Assembly (NCBI GenBank): GCA_036873135.1
Contig: JAPTYO010000010.1
Coordinates: 8,904,634 to 8,968,633, forward strand
From: Clarkia xantiana subsp. parviflora
Taxonomy: Eukaryota; Streptophyta; Magnoliopsida; Myrtales; Onagraceae
DNA length: 64,000 nucleotides
Direction of reading: 5' to 3'
This document shows, one piece after another, positions 36,801 through 47,780 of the stretch (the stretch's first letter is position 1; each line of letters begins with the position of its first letter). Both the position numbers and the translations under genes were made by a program. The notes below the pieces were generated by a model, which saw only the letters and a program-made list of their open reading frames with translations, did not search any database and had not been told where the DNA came from.

Positions 36801-38145
36801 TGAGTTAACATGCTACGTGTGCTGCTCTGATGTTGACCCCCTTGAACACTAGTTGAAAAAAGAAAACTATAGACTCGTGAGTTTTAGGAGTCTCGACTTT
36901 TGTTAACTGGTATTCGGAGTCTCAACTATTCGAAGTGTCAATTATCAGTCAATCATGACACGAATCCCCTAGTTAGGGACTCGTATTGGCCTGAACACGT
37001 GTCAAACATGTTCACCTAATCTGCGAGATCATATCTAGTATGAGTCTGGATCAATGATAGCCAACAAATTGAACATGACCGATTTAGAGTTTTTAATCAG
37101 TTAGGGTGAGTTATGGGCTCGCCAAGCTCAGGTTGTTTCCATACACGATCTTCTAAATCAGGTGAACTTATTTGACATGACCTTAAGCCAAGGTGACCAG
37201 TTGATTGACTAAAAAAAACCGAGTCTTTTAAAGTCACGTGCTTATAGATGAGACTCCTAAAATTATATATATATATATATATATATAGTCTAAAAGTTTC
37301 TATATAAGTAGAATTCCGTGTAAAGACGTAATAATTGCTAGGGAATAAGACGTACACCTTAACCGATCAGCCCATAAGCTTGAACTTGAGAGTGAATGTC
37401 TTCGGTATACTCTTATTCATACTCTAACACCCTCCATTAAACTGATGTTTGCGAACATCTGTTTACACCAGACTCCTAAGTTGGTCTGTACACTTGGCCC
37501 AACTAGCCTTCCAAGGGGGGTTTTCCAACATTTTTTTCTTAAAATGTTACCGCCGGGATTCGAACCATCGGCTCTGATACCACTTGTTAGGAATAAGACG
37601 TACGCCTTAATCAACCAGCCCATAAGTTCGAAATTGTAAGTGAAGACTTTTGGTATACTCTTATTCATACTCTAACAATAATTGCATGCAGCGAAAGACG
37701 GAGATGAGACATTGCTCGACAGAGTAAGGAGCGTAGTGGATGTGAGGGACGTAGCTGCGGCCATACTAATGGTTTACGAGAAGAAGGAGGCAGAAGGAAG
37801 ATACTTATGCACCGCACACAATATTAAGTTGAAGCATTTGATAGCCATAATTAAGAGTCTCTACCCTAATTACACATACCCATCTAAGTACCTAATTAAA
37901 CCTTCTAAATCATCATATACCTACCACTCATTATTATTATTTTCTGCATGTCATGGCAATCTAACATTTTATGAACACTAATTTGCAGGTTTACTGAAAT
38001 TGAAGAAGCTGGAGAAATTGTCAGTACGGCTAAACTACAGCGTTTGGGGTGGAGTTTGATCAAGCCACTTGAGGAAACTTTAGTGGACTCCATAGAAAAC
38101 TACCTCCAACTAGGGATTTTAGAAAATAATAACCCTATGGTTTGA
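33844..38145 (+). CDS. CCR/DFR-like NAD(P)H-dependent reductase 2 (paralogue of reductase 1)
   Basis: Six exons: 33844-33961, 34064-34239, 35368-35553, 36518-36680, 37692-37887, 37989-38145 (TGA); 331 residues. Exon order and phases equal those of the gene at 18388-21106; exons 3 (186 bp) and 4 (163 bp) are the same size. The Rossmann motif is [11 protein letters not shown], followed by VIHIASP and FVSSLAAV. The catalytic pair is Tyr163/Lys167 in KWYGLSK, then [14 protein letters not shown] replaces WYC and no NWYCYGK is present, so substrate preference probably differs from lignin CCR. Intron 2 begins GC (GAG|GCAAGG), close to the GC-AG consensus. For exon 3 I chose acceptor 35367 over 35370 because it keeps the length of the paralogue. 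Introns are swollen by two foldback elements and a TRIM. The TRIM ends 14 bp before exon 5. Confidence 0.88.
34450..35143. mobile_element. Diverged foldback element in intron 2 of reductase 2
   Basis: GGGTTAGTAATCAATTTATT at the left and the inverted TAGGTAAATAATCAAATCAC at the right pair loosely, as do ATTTTTTAAAATTGAC and its partners inside. Target duplication is not convincing. Internal arms around 34710-34860 also contain inverted ACACGTGTC blocks. Confidence 0.5.
35642..36439. mobile_element. Foldback element in intron 3 of reductase 2, with internal tandem duplication
   Basis: The left arm (AATTTATAAATTGTTAAC, TTTTTTAAAATTAGTTACC) and right arm (GGTAACGATTTATAAATTG, ending TTAACCC) are inverted. 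Between them a segment of roughly 270 bp is present twice in the same orientation, about 35879-36150 and 36153-36413. Both copies carry AAACATGCTCATTTTCT and AGCAAATTGCTCTGAAATTG. Confidence 0.65.
37336..37677 (-). mobile_element. TRIM (miniature LTR retrotransposon) in intron 4 of reductase 2
   Basis: Direct LTRs of 94 bp (37336-37429) and 93 bp (37585-37677) enclose a 155-bp core. The exact 5-bp duplication ATAAT flanks it (37331-37335, 37678-37682). On the minus strand the LTR runs TGTTAGAGTATGAATAAG to CTAACA, followed by the initiator-Met PBS TGGTATCAGAGCC (37570-37582). A polypurine TAATGGAGGG immediately precedes the other LTR. No protein is encoded, as expected for TRIMs, which depend on other retroelements for enzymes. 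The LTRs differ by substitutions and one indel. Confidence 0.92.
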
Positions 38146-38950
38146 ATTTATATGTACAATAAAAGGTTTTTCGGTGCTATATGTTAATCAAAGTTGCCTT
38201 ATGGTACCTAAACAAACTAGTACACCCAAATTTTTCCCTTGTACGTAAACGAATTGTATGATGGTTTACGAAGATAGGTATTTTAGTGATTTTTTCAAAG
38301 TAACGGCTGATTTTGGGTGATGTAAAAAGTTAAAACTACACCATTTATTTATGGTCCAACTACTTTTGACCTAATATTGCACTTTCAAAATTCAAAAACC
38401 AGAAAACGAGTTTTTCATTCAACCCCACATTAATTATGTGACCGACCATAGGAGGACCTTGTCTCTTTTCTTAGTTTTTAGTTAATTAAATTATTATTTT
38501 TTGGTAATAACTTAAAATAATTATAAGTTACCTTTTTATGCAATAATAAATCATTTTATTTGGCATTCAAACTGTTATCATGCATTTGTAACTGATAAAA
38601 TTAAATAAATATTCAGAAAGAAGAGTTTTTTTTTGCCATAAGAAATTAGAGAAAGAGAATAAATAAAAGGGTAAATAAAATGTTAAACCTTAACATTACA
38701 GTTTACATCAGATGTAAAAAAAACTCACTGGAATGATGCATAAAATATAAAGGTAAATAGACAAATAAGAAAAAAGTTTCGTCGTGCATAAATATAAGAG
38801 AAATAATAAGAAGATGAAAACATTTTTTTTAAAATGGTTATATTAAATTAACTAGGTAAAATATTTTATTTTTTCTCTTATTATACACGTGTAAATTTTC
38901 AAAATAAATTAGACTGAGAAAGCAAATTAACCTCTTTTTCAAAATGTAAA

Positions 38951-38981
<31 letters not shown>

Positions 38982-39200
38982 TATAATATAATTAAAATAT
39001 ATATATACATAATATAATTTTTTTGGCCAAGTATATACAATATAATCCACATAGTGACTCAAGATAAAATAAAATAAAAAATAAAAAAATCCACATAGTG
39101 ACAATGGGCTTTCTCAAATTTTCTTACATTTAAAGAAAACCCGAAAAAGTAAAAAACAATATATTGCCAAAATAAAAATATATCTCTACATTTCTTCTTT
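38146..39200. other. Intergenic DNA between reductase 2 and the two-hook AHL gene
   Basis: After a probable short 3' UTR the sequence is AT-rich with a TA tract at about 38951-38974 and A-rich runs. From 39200 on it grades into the AHL leader (CCTAAACCCTAG telo-box-like motif at about 39247). No gene recognised. Confidence 0.4.
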
Positions 39201-39318
39201 GGGAAAATAATTAACCTTTTTCAGGAGCCTCTCCATTCATTCTGTCCTAAACCCTAGAAATTTTTTGAGTTCTCTTTGATTTCTTGCTCGCTTAGTTTTT
39301 TCTAAATTATTATTATTG

Positions 39319-39856
39319 GTGAGTAAGTTCAACTTTTTTTTGCCATTTTTCTGCACCTTGTATAATTTTTCTTGATTGATTTTCTGTTGTAATTGAAAAG
39401 GCAAATTTTTGGGGAATTTTTTTCTTCATTTTCTATCCTCTAAGTTCGATTTATCGCTGATTATATGAAATTTGGAGTATTTCTTGGTCTTGTTTGCAGT
39501 CAAGAGAATGATGTCTTGTTTCTATCACCTAGTTTCTACTCTTCTGTTCATTTACTCTAGAATTCTCCAGTAATTTTGAAACGTATAACTTAGTTATGTA
39601 GTGCAGAAGTGTCTGAGCTTAACTAACAACACATTCCCAGAATGTGGTTTTCTAATTTCTGGTGACATTACAGTAAAATCACCTTAGGCACTAAGAAAAA
39701 TCATTTTTTTCTGATGGTAGTAACTTTCAATGTGGATCCTGGCCAAGGATCGAATTTTCTGCAAAAAAATTCTGAATTTCCGGTGAAAATGGAAGCTTTT
39801 GGGTAATAGACTGCACCGATTTCTTGTTTTGCTGAATTTAGCAACAGATCTTGCAG
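39319..39856 (+). other. Predicted 5' UTR intron of the two-hook AHL gene
   Basis: A strong donor (TTG|GTGAGT) and a pyrimidine-rich acceptor (CTTGCAG|GG) bracket T-rich sequence 29 bp upstream of the start codon. 5' UTR introns are frequent in this AHL clade. Prediction from splice signals only. Confidence 0.5.
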
Positions 39857-39863
39857 GGCATTA

Positions 39864-39875
39864 ATGGAAATCTAG
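39864..39875 (+). promoter_or_regulatory. Minimal three-codon uORF (ATG GAA ATC TAG)
   Basis: An upstream ATG with an immediate stop ends 10 bp before the main ATG at 39886. If the leader is as predicted, scanning ribosomes would meet it first, which would lower or condition translation of the AHL protein. Confidence 0.5.
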
Positions 39876-39885
39876 TGCACCCGTA

Positions 39886-42471
39886 ATGTCCAGATCCGAG
39901 GCGTTTGTGTCTCCTACGGCGGCGCAGAATATGCGTATAGCCTTCGGTCCCGACGGAGCATCTATCTACAAGCCGATCGCGTCAACCTCTCCGCCATACC
40001 AGCCCCCTACGGCCGCCGGCGGAAACGGCGTCAACATCGAGGGCTCCGCCGGCGTGGGTGGCGGAGGCGCGCCTCTGCCACATGGCCTGAGCATGAACAT
40101 GAGCGGCGTGGAGCCGTTGAAGAGGAAGAGGGGAAGGCCTCGGAAGTACGGATCGGACGGCAATATGTCGCTGGCGCTCAGCCCTGCAGCTCCCGGAGCT
40201 GCCACGCCATCCAGTGCTGGATTCTCGTCGCCGCCACCCGCTGCCGCCGACGGTGGTTCCGCCGTCGTTCCTGCAGGCGGGTCTGTCTCCCCGACTTCAG
40301 GGAAGAAGTCCAGAGGCAGGCCCCCTGGTTCTGGCAGGAAGCGACAACTGGAAGCTCTAGGTAACAACCTCCGACCAGCTTTTAAAGCTGTCTGTAATGT
40401 TCTTGACATGAATTTCCATTATTTTTCTATCTTCTATTCAATATATATTTATATTATCACGATTCTGATTTTACTTTCATGAGTCTTTGATTTTCTTTTA
40501 CCTACTTGAGCTTTTGATCTTGCTGCAGATTATACCATATGGCATTTACTATTCTGCAGCTCCACATTTCTTGTTTTTATTTTTATTTTCTTGTGTTTTT
40601 TATTTGGGTAAAAATACTTTTTTTCTTGATTATGCAACTTGATTTTAGATGGAAACTGGAATGACAGATAAAATGTAAAACTCGTTTAATGCATGTGATG
40701 CTTCAACACCAATATAATATACATGTGGAGCAATAAATAGAACTATCTGCAACTTGGAGAATATATGCTGGATCTTGCTTCATGTTCTTCATGCCAATTA
40801 CAAATTTGCCCTTGAGTGCTGGTTTTACTTTGCATCTTGCTCTTATGTTCTTATCATGGGTGGTCAGTTAAACTGTTAGAAAATTTGAGAACTGAAATTT
40901 GACTGCAGCCAGAAAAAAATTAGTCTTTGCAGATGTTACTGAAGGTAGAATTAGAAACCAATTTTGCAAGTTTTTATTGTACCTGATAACTCCATAAGTT
41001 ACTTTCTATTTCTCTATTTTCTGTACTTGTTGCTTAGTATTTGTTTCCTGTTATATCTTTAATCGATATGATATGAAGATTTAATTATGTTTTTTAAGAA
41101 TATTTTTTCCCATTTGTTTCTAGCTTCTTTACATTTTGATGCATCTTCTGTTCATTGATTTTTTTTCTTTTAGTGATTGAATATGTTGTTTTTTTTTTGC
41201 AGGATCAGTTGGGATTGGATTTACACCACATGTGATCACTGTGAAGGCTGGCGAGGTATATCTTCTTAATAACTTAGTCGTTGAGATGCAATTTGAGGTT
41301 TAACCAAAATATTAACTTGGTAAAACCATTTTAACTAAACCATAACATGGCATCATCATTCATTAAACATGTATCTTGTAACTGTCTTAATTCCCAGGAC
41401 GTATGTTCCAAGATAATGTCATTTTCACAGAACGGACCAAGGGCAGTTTGCATCTTATCAGCAAATGGAGCCATATCGAATGCGACACTCCGCCAACCTG
41501 CCATATCTGGTGGTACCGTAACTTATGAGGTTCGTATCATTCCCAACAACCTTCATCATATACTGAAGAAGTTCAATTAATAAGCTGCATGAGTTTGTGC
41601 TACTGCCTACTTGGTGTTGTGTATGATGTGACAAATCATTGTTTTGATGCAAATAAAGAACATCTATGCACTTTGCATCTGTAATTTTTGTATTGCTTGC
41701 AGGGAAGATTTGAGATATTATCGCTCTCAGGATCGTTCCTGCTGTCTGAAAATGGGGGCCACCGCAGCAGGACCGGAGGGTTGAGTGTTTCTTTGTCTGG
41801 TTCGGACGGTCGTGTCCTAGGTGGCGGGGTTGCTGGTCTTTTAACTGCTGCTTCTCCTGTTCAGGTTCATTTTCACTTTTGACAATCTAAACCCAGTTGA
41901 GATTAAGAAAAAAGCTACTTTTCACTGTGAAATGACATTTTCATCCCTGAAAGGATTCCCAGAGAAGATAACTGATACAATCTGAATAACATTCAACAAT
42001 GATCTGAATAACAGAATTTTATTGGTTTATACAATGGAAGCTAATTTGCATTATGATTTGTGAAATGACATTTTTGTCCCTGGAAGGACACATAATGCAG
42101 AGAAGATATCCACCTATCACGTTAAGACTTTTAAGACAGTTGGTCAAGTGGTTCGTCTGAGATTTCAGATGTCATACGCCAAATCAGCTATATAATGTTG
42201 CTGACTTGGCTTCTTTTATGTACAGGTGGTGGTGGGAAGTTTTGTGGCGGATGGCCGTAAAGAACCGAAGCAACCAAAGCACCACGATCTCTTCTCGGCA
42301 CCGCCACCTCTTCCACAGGGAGGTAGCGGTGGGGCCCTGACAGGTGGCAGCAGCCCGTCTCATGGTACATTGAGCGAATCCTCCGGTGGGGCCGGGAGCC
42401 CTCTGAACCAGAGCTCAGGAGCATGCAACAGTAGTAACCCTCAGGGAGTGCCTAACATGACATGGAAGTAA
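39886..42471 (+). CDS. AHL protein with two AT-hooks and PPC/DUF296 domain
   Basis: Five exons: 39886-40360, 41203-41255, 41398-41529, 41703-41864, 42226-42471 (TAA); 355 residues. Two AT-hooks are present: KRKRGRPRKYG at about residues 79-89 and KKSRGRPPGSGRK at about 140-152. The PPC/DUF296 domain follows (GFTPHVITVKAGEDV to VQVVVGSFVADGR) with the [12 protein letters not shown] core. The N-terminus and tail are low-complexity Gly, Pro and Ser. Known for the family: AHL proteins with introns form clade B; they multimerise through PPC and bind AT-rich matrix-attachment DNA in the nucleus to modulate transcription. This one is of AHL1-14 type. It differs from the intronless single-hook AHL at 4573-5391, so the two are not recent duplicates. 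A predicted 5' UTR intron and a tiny uORF precede it. Confidence 0.95.
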
Positions 42472-43073
42472 ATCAAGTTCTCTGTCCCTTGGTTTCGGCT
42501 AACTAATATAGTACTGTCAACTGTGTAGTTGTTGTGTCAGTAGAATAAGAGGACTTAGACAAGAACTGCTATTCCGGATTTGCCCCCACACTGCGGCAGG
42601 GAAACGTTGATGATGTAGAGAATTTTAGCAATAGTAGTTGTAGGTGAAGGTGTTCATGTTGAGAGTAATTATGTCATTTGGCACCATCCTTCTGCTAATG
42701 TTGTATCTAATGTTGTGGAATGGAATTGTTGTCTTAGTAATAACTAAATTTGTTGCATCATCTTGGTTCCTTGAAATTATTACATTCATTTGCCCCTACG
42801 CAAAAATTCGTTTTCATAAAATAGAACCCAAGTTGGTTGTATCAACTGATAAAGCGAGTTGCGTTCATAAACGAATACCGTTGTAGATGCCACTTTGGGA
42901 TGCGAATACCGTTGTAGATGCCACTTTGGGATGCTCTCGGACCGAAACTGCGAAAGCAATTGCATATATACCAAACAAATAACTTTTTTCCATAAAGTTG
43001 CAGTTATAAGGAAATAAGACATATTTTTACGAACTTTTTGGTAAGTTCAAACTTGTAACAGCAATAACATATA
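42472..43073. other. 3' UTR of AHL and intergenic DNA
   Basis: Likely AHL 3' UTR to about 42800. Near 42880-42930 the segment GCGAATACCGTTGTAGATGC or a close form occurs twice in tandem (CGAATACCGTTGTAGATGCC). No gene. Confidence 0.45.
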
Positions 43074-43854
43074 GGGTTAATTAGGCAAATGCGCCGCTAT
43101 GTTTTGCTATTTTGCTCAATGCACCACATGGTGTCTAATGCACCACTACGTTTTAAAATGTTGCTAGATGTACCAGTCTACCAATCTACCGTTAAATTTT
43201 AATGGATTTTTCTACCATGCTCTTGGAGCACCATGCTTTTGTTTTTTTAATACTATGGTGGACTTAATTGTAACATAAGTAAACCTTTAAAAGTATGAAA
43301 AAATATGAATTTTTTTAACTACACCTAAGATGTGTATCATACTATTAATAATATCAGTTTCCCTATGAGGTTCACCATTAGGGCAATAGAAAAATAAAAA
43401 AAATAGTGGCAAAAGCATGATGCTCCAAGAGCATGGTAGAAATGTCCAATTTTAATGTAAATATGTTGACAATGCACATGTTGCTGACTTAAAATTGACA
43501 ACAACACTATGATAATGTAACATGACAATTAAAATATTAAAAAATAGATAATACACTAAAAAAATAATTAAAACTAATAAATAGCAAAAAAATCACAAAA
43601 ATTACAAATAAGTTAAGAAAATTCGAAATTTTTTGAAATAAATTTTATTTTAATAATATTAAAAATATTAAAAAAATATATATATGTTTCGTGTTAGTAG
43701 CACATGATATTTGTCATTTTATAGATAGTATTTAACAGTGGACTAACATAATGAAACATCTGACAACATTTCAAAACATAGTGGTGCATTTGGCAACACA
43801 ATAAAACAATATGGTGCATCTGGCAAAATAATGGTGCATTTGGCTAATTAACCC
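43074..43854. mobile_element. Foldback MITE, GGGTTAATTAG type, 781 bp, with 9-bp TSD
   Basis: GGGTTAATTAGGCAAATGCG at the left pairs with the inverted right end (GGTGCATTTGGCTAATTAAC, then CC). Flanking 9-mers TAACATATA (43065-43073) and TAACATAGA (43855-43863) differ at one base. Subterminal repeats of TGGTGCATYTGGCA and their complements occur on both sides. Confidence 0.88.
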
Positions 43855-44090
43855 TAACATAGAAGTTATATGTATATTTTTGCCAACTTTTGCATAAGTT
43901 CAAACTTTTTTTTTTTGGTCTTAAAACACATAAGTTCAAACTTGAAACATCGACAACATACAAGTAATTTTCCAACATCTAACGTTACAGAAATGTAGTT
44001 TTAACCAACTTTCCCACATGTGAATAAAGATCACAGAGATGCTCTTATAAGTCATTTTCCAACATCTAAAGTTACATTCTAAACAAACAT

Positions 44091-47000
44091 CTAGTCTTGC
44101 TTCTTTGCTCTGGCCAACAGAAGCCGTAACGAAAATATCCCGAGCAGAAAAGTTTGCCAAAACCAGCCTTTCGAATTTGCAGGGTCCACGCGTCGAGCGA
44201 GGTGCCACGCGTACAATCCCTCGCCAACATGTGCTGCTACAGCAAGGAAGCACACCAACCTCGTCATCCACATCGACCGGAACACGAAAAGACAAACACT
44301 TTGGATTATCCAGATAGGTCCGATACTTGGTAAGCAAGCAGCAGCAATTACGGCTGTCATTCCTATTATGACGAAGAGCCACGCGTATATTGTGGGACCG
44401 TCCAGAGACTTCCTCTTATGTTCCTTGTAGTATGTGATGGTTGCAGCCATGCCCTCGCGAGGAGTTACGATTGGGACGTATCCGAGCTCCTCCTTTGCCT
44501 TGAGGAAGGAGAAGTAGTGGGTCACACCAACCTATAGAGAGATATCAAAGCCAAATGACAAGATCAGCATATATTGTGATTGTGGTTTCTACAAAGATTA
44601 AGATGTTTCAAACATGACAATGTGCAATAATATTAGTAAGAAGATGATAACATGCATGATTTGGTAGAAGCAGAAAATCATTGAATATGACTAGTTACCA
44701 AACTATAGAATTTCCTTCCAAATTCTGTAATTTTCAGGGGGTTGGCTAAAATAGTGTCGATAATGTCGATTTCTCAACTGTTTAGATCAGGAAACAAAAA
44801 CAATCAACTTTCAAAAGAGGGACAAATAATCAAATCTCAACCATTACACAGATCTCGATGTGCTGACAGTTGAGAAATCAACCTCAATTAGCGTCGACAC
44901 TATTTTAGCCAAGCCTTTTTCAGGGTTAATTTAATTACCCACATGCTAGCTGAACTTTGGAGTTTGTACAATTTGCTAGCTGATTTTTTTTGGAAAAAAA
45001 AAAATCTATCTGAATTTATGTAACGTTGTAATTTGCTAACTCCGTCTAATTTGCTTTTAAATAGTCATCACGTTTCATCAGATTCAACTAGAAAATGTCA
45101 AACTTATCCAAAGTTCAGCTAGCAAATTGAATATTTTCACAAAGTTCAACAAGCAAATCACAAGTTTCTCAAAATCTCAGGTAGCAATTTGCATGATAGA
45201 GTAAGAAAATAAACAACATGCAAGTTTCCTTCGCCATTTAACAACAAAATGGACGGAGCTAGCGTATTGTAACTTTGTATAAGTTCAGCTAACAATTTGA
45301 CAAAAAAATAGTTTAGCTAGCACATTGTCCCCCCAACGTTCAACTAGCAGGTTGCTAATTATTCTTAAACACTCACAAGTGCAGATTTTGTCCTATATTT
45401 GGTCATGTGTTTAGTCTAGCATCTCTGTTTCCATCTACTATTATCAACCCTAGCCTCTTCTGTTTGTTAGTTCTCCAGAAGAAGAGTTAATTGAGAAAGT
45501 TTTGATGAAAACCTTATAGACTTCGGCGGGAAGAATCAATGGTTGAGGAAGCCACCACCTATCCAACCATGGATACAACATGGTGTAGAAAGCCCAGAAA
45601 ACTCTACCCAGAATGAGAGCATGAGGAACAGATAGAGATGCTTTAGGCATGTCGTAATCCAAATTCTGCAGAAGTGGTTGCAGAAACTCAAAACTATTGA
45701 CAGGTGACCCTGTAAATCAAACCAACATATTTTCAAATTACTTAGTAGCGTCACATCAATATTCGTGCTCAAAATCCAAAAATTCTATCCCGTATAGTCG
45801 ATGAATTTTACCGTCAGATACAAAATAAGACTGCCCTGCAGCTACTGCATGTGGGGGCCTTCCCGGAATGTCATCCAAAAGACCCATACTTGCTAATATT
45901 AGTGCAAGAACAAGATTATCAACATAAATCCAATCGGATTTTACAGTTGGGTTGCCCACTTTGAATGGTATCAGCCCTAGCTTTGCCAATGATATTATCC
46001 TTGGAAGATGCCTCTCTTCACCAGGACCGTATATAGCAGCTGGACGGATCGCACAAGTATAAAGCTTTTTTCCTTTCTCTCTGCAATACATAACCAAATC
46101 ATCTTACATGTAAAATCTAAAAAAAAAAATTAACTGTTTCATTCTTCCAATGTTGAGATCAATGTCAATATCATAATCAAATTAACCATATGGTTTCAGT
46201 ATCTTGGTTAGGAATAAGACTTATGGGCACTAGGGTTCTCCAAAATTATCAAATCATTCATTTATATTGTAATTTCTACAATGGCAATATCAGAATGACT
46301 TACTTAAGAGGGCGGCCGTTGTTCTTTAAGACCAGCTGTTCTGCAATTGTTTTGCTACGAGCATACGGATCAACATGATCATCGATTGGGAAATATGGGA
46401 GGCGCTCATTGCCATTGACAATCTCTTTTCCTCCATACACAACATTGTATGTGCTAACATAAATCAGCCTTCCTACACCAGTTTCAGCACAAGCATCTAA
46501 AACATGGCAGGTTCCATTAATGTTCACTTCATCAATACGACCAAATTGGAGCATCTCTTTTCCAGACATGCCATATGAAGCAATGTGGAAGACGCAGTTC
46601 GCGCCTCTTATAGATTTTTCAACGTCAGCTTTGCGGGTAATATCACCTATATATACATTGAGCCAAAATTTAGCAGCAATTATTGAAATTCAGAATGGAT
46701 TGAATGTATTTGCTATCAATGAACTTCGGAATTGCAGATATCCAAGCAAAATGCTCAGAAATGATCGATTATATGCTTTACAACTTCGATTAACTGATGA
46801 TAATCCCAGATTCATAGGAAAGGTTGAATTTTCAGACTGCCATTTAAAGAACTAGAATACGGATGATTGAATTAACAGACAGATCAAGAATTGGGAGTGG
46901 CATAGGTGGGGAAATCAAGTACCTTGGATACATCGAACGCCGAGGTTGAGGAGATCCTGGGACCAGGGCGAGGAGAGGTGGCGGTCAAGTGACCGGACCT

Positions 47001-47112
47001 GGCGAGCGCCTCGGCGGACGAGCTCCTTGCAGAGAGCTGCGCCGACGAAGCCCAAGCCACCGGTCACGACGAAGGTTTGGCCCTCGATGCCTTCATTCTC
47101 GCTCAAATGCAT
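44091..47112 (-). CDS. SDR42E/3beta-hydroxysteroid dehydrogenase-like membrane protein
   Basis: Five exons on the minus strand: 47112-46923, 46646-46304, 46080-45812, 45709-45513, 44531-44091 (TAG); 479 residues, phases consistent. The Rossmann signature VTGGLGFVGAALC is near residues 16-28, then FHIASYGMSG, LIYVSTYNVV, and the YxxxK catalytic pair in DPYARSK. IYGPGE and SDWIYVDNLV are typical of the 3beta-HSD/sterol-4-carboxylate 3-dehydrogenase fold. The C-terminus has about three hydrophobic segments (WLFVIIGMTAVIAAACL; SVCLFVF; WFWQTFLLGIFSLRLLL) and ends in a basic KKQD tail. That suggests an ER-membrane enzyme acting on sterol-like lipids; the substrate is not shown by sequence. Intron 4 (44532-45512) holds two foldback elements. 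Same orientation as the XCP gene, whose stop lies 669 bp upstream. Confidence 0.9.
44739..44915. mobile_element. Small foldback MITE (177 bp) with 9-bp TSD, in SDR42E intron 4
   Basis: Inverted ends GGGTTGGCTAAAATAGTGTC and GACACTATTTTAGCCAAGCC; inner blocks GATTTCTCAACTGT also pair. Flanking 9-mers ATTTTCAGG (44730-44738) and TTTTTCAGG (44916-44924) differ at one base. Confidence 0.85.
44923..45370. mobile_element. Foldback repeat rich in GCTAGC/AATTTGCTAG motifs, SDR42E intron 4
   Basis: It begins GGGTTAATTTAATTACC beside the previous MITE. CATGCTAGCTGAACTTTGG at the left and CCCAACGTTCAACTAGCAGG at the right are inverted. The right end is eroded, so boundaries are approximate. Confidence 0.55.
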
Positions 47113-47780
47113 ATCGTTACGTCTCTCCAGCAGCGATGGAGTGAAAGGTCAACTATACCTTCCGTCCAGTCTTTCAGCAATCACTTCGATTTGATTGAGC
47201 TTTTGGATCGGAATCAGCACAAATATATAGCGCCAAGGCAAGCAATTGAGACTAGAGAGTTAAGATTAAGACAGCGCGTTCTTGATCGAAAGAACATGTT
47301 CATCATTTATTAGGAAAACGTGAGGTTGTTGGTAACTATTTAATTGAGGGAGTCGTTTGATGAAACATACAAGTTAATAATTTAAGTACATGTTAAGCAG
47401 AGTCTAAATTAATAATGTCACATTGTCACTCGACTGATTTTCTTTTTAAGCTATACACTGAGCGTAGAAATAGCTGATTTTTCTAAAGAAAATATAATAA
47501 ATAAATTTGAGATATAAAAATATCTTTCTAAAAGCTTTGAGCAAATTGGGCATGTAGTACAACATCAAATGCACCCACAAACAAATTTGTCCCGTGTTGA
47601 ATCATAGTGTGCTTGGCAGATACATACATTATTTTGCAGTTAACATTTCAAAATCATTGAGAGCATAAACATATGTGACCATAAAAAGGTGAAATAAGAG
47701 CTATTATATATAGTGACATGAAACTTATTAGGGAGGGGAGACACAAATAAAAAGATAACAAGGTGATAATATTAGAGACA
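47113..47780. other. Intergenic: SDR42E promoter and XCP 3' flank
   Basis: On the minus strand this is the XCP 3' UTR followed by the upstream region of the SDR42E gene. No additional gene or bounded repeat is evident. Confidence 0.5.

Noticed and set aside
36721..36860. Possible extra exon between exons 4 and 5 of reductase 2
   Set aside because: The paralogue has no exon there, and exon 4 to exon 5 splicing is in phase without it.
39966..40409. 147-codon minus-strand frame opposite the first exon of the two-hook AHL
   Set aside because: A GC-rich antisense shadow without domain similarity.
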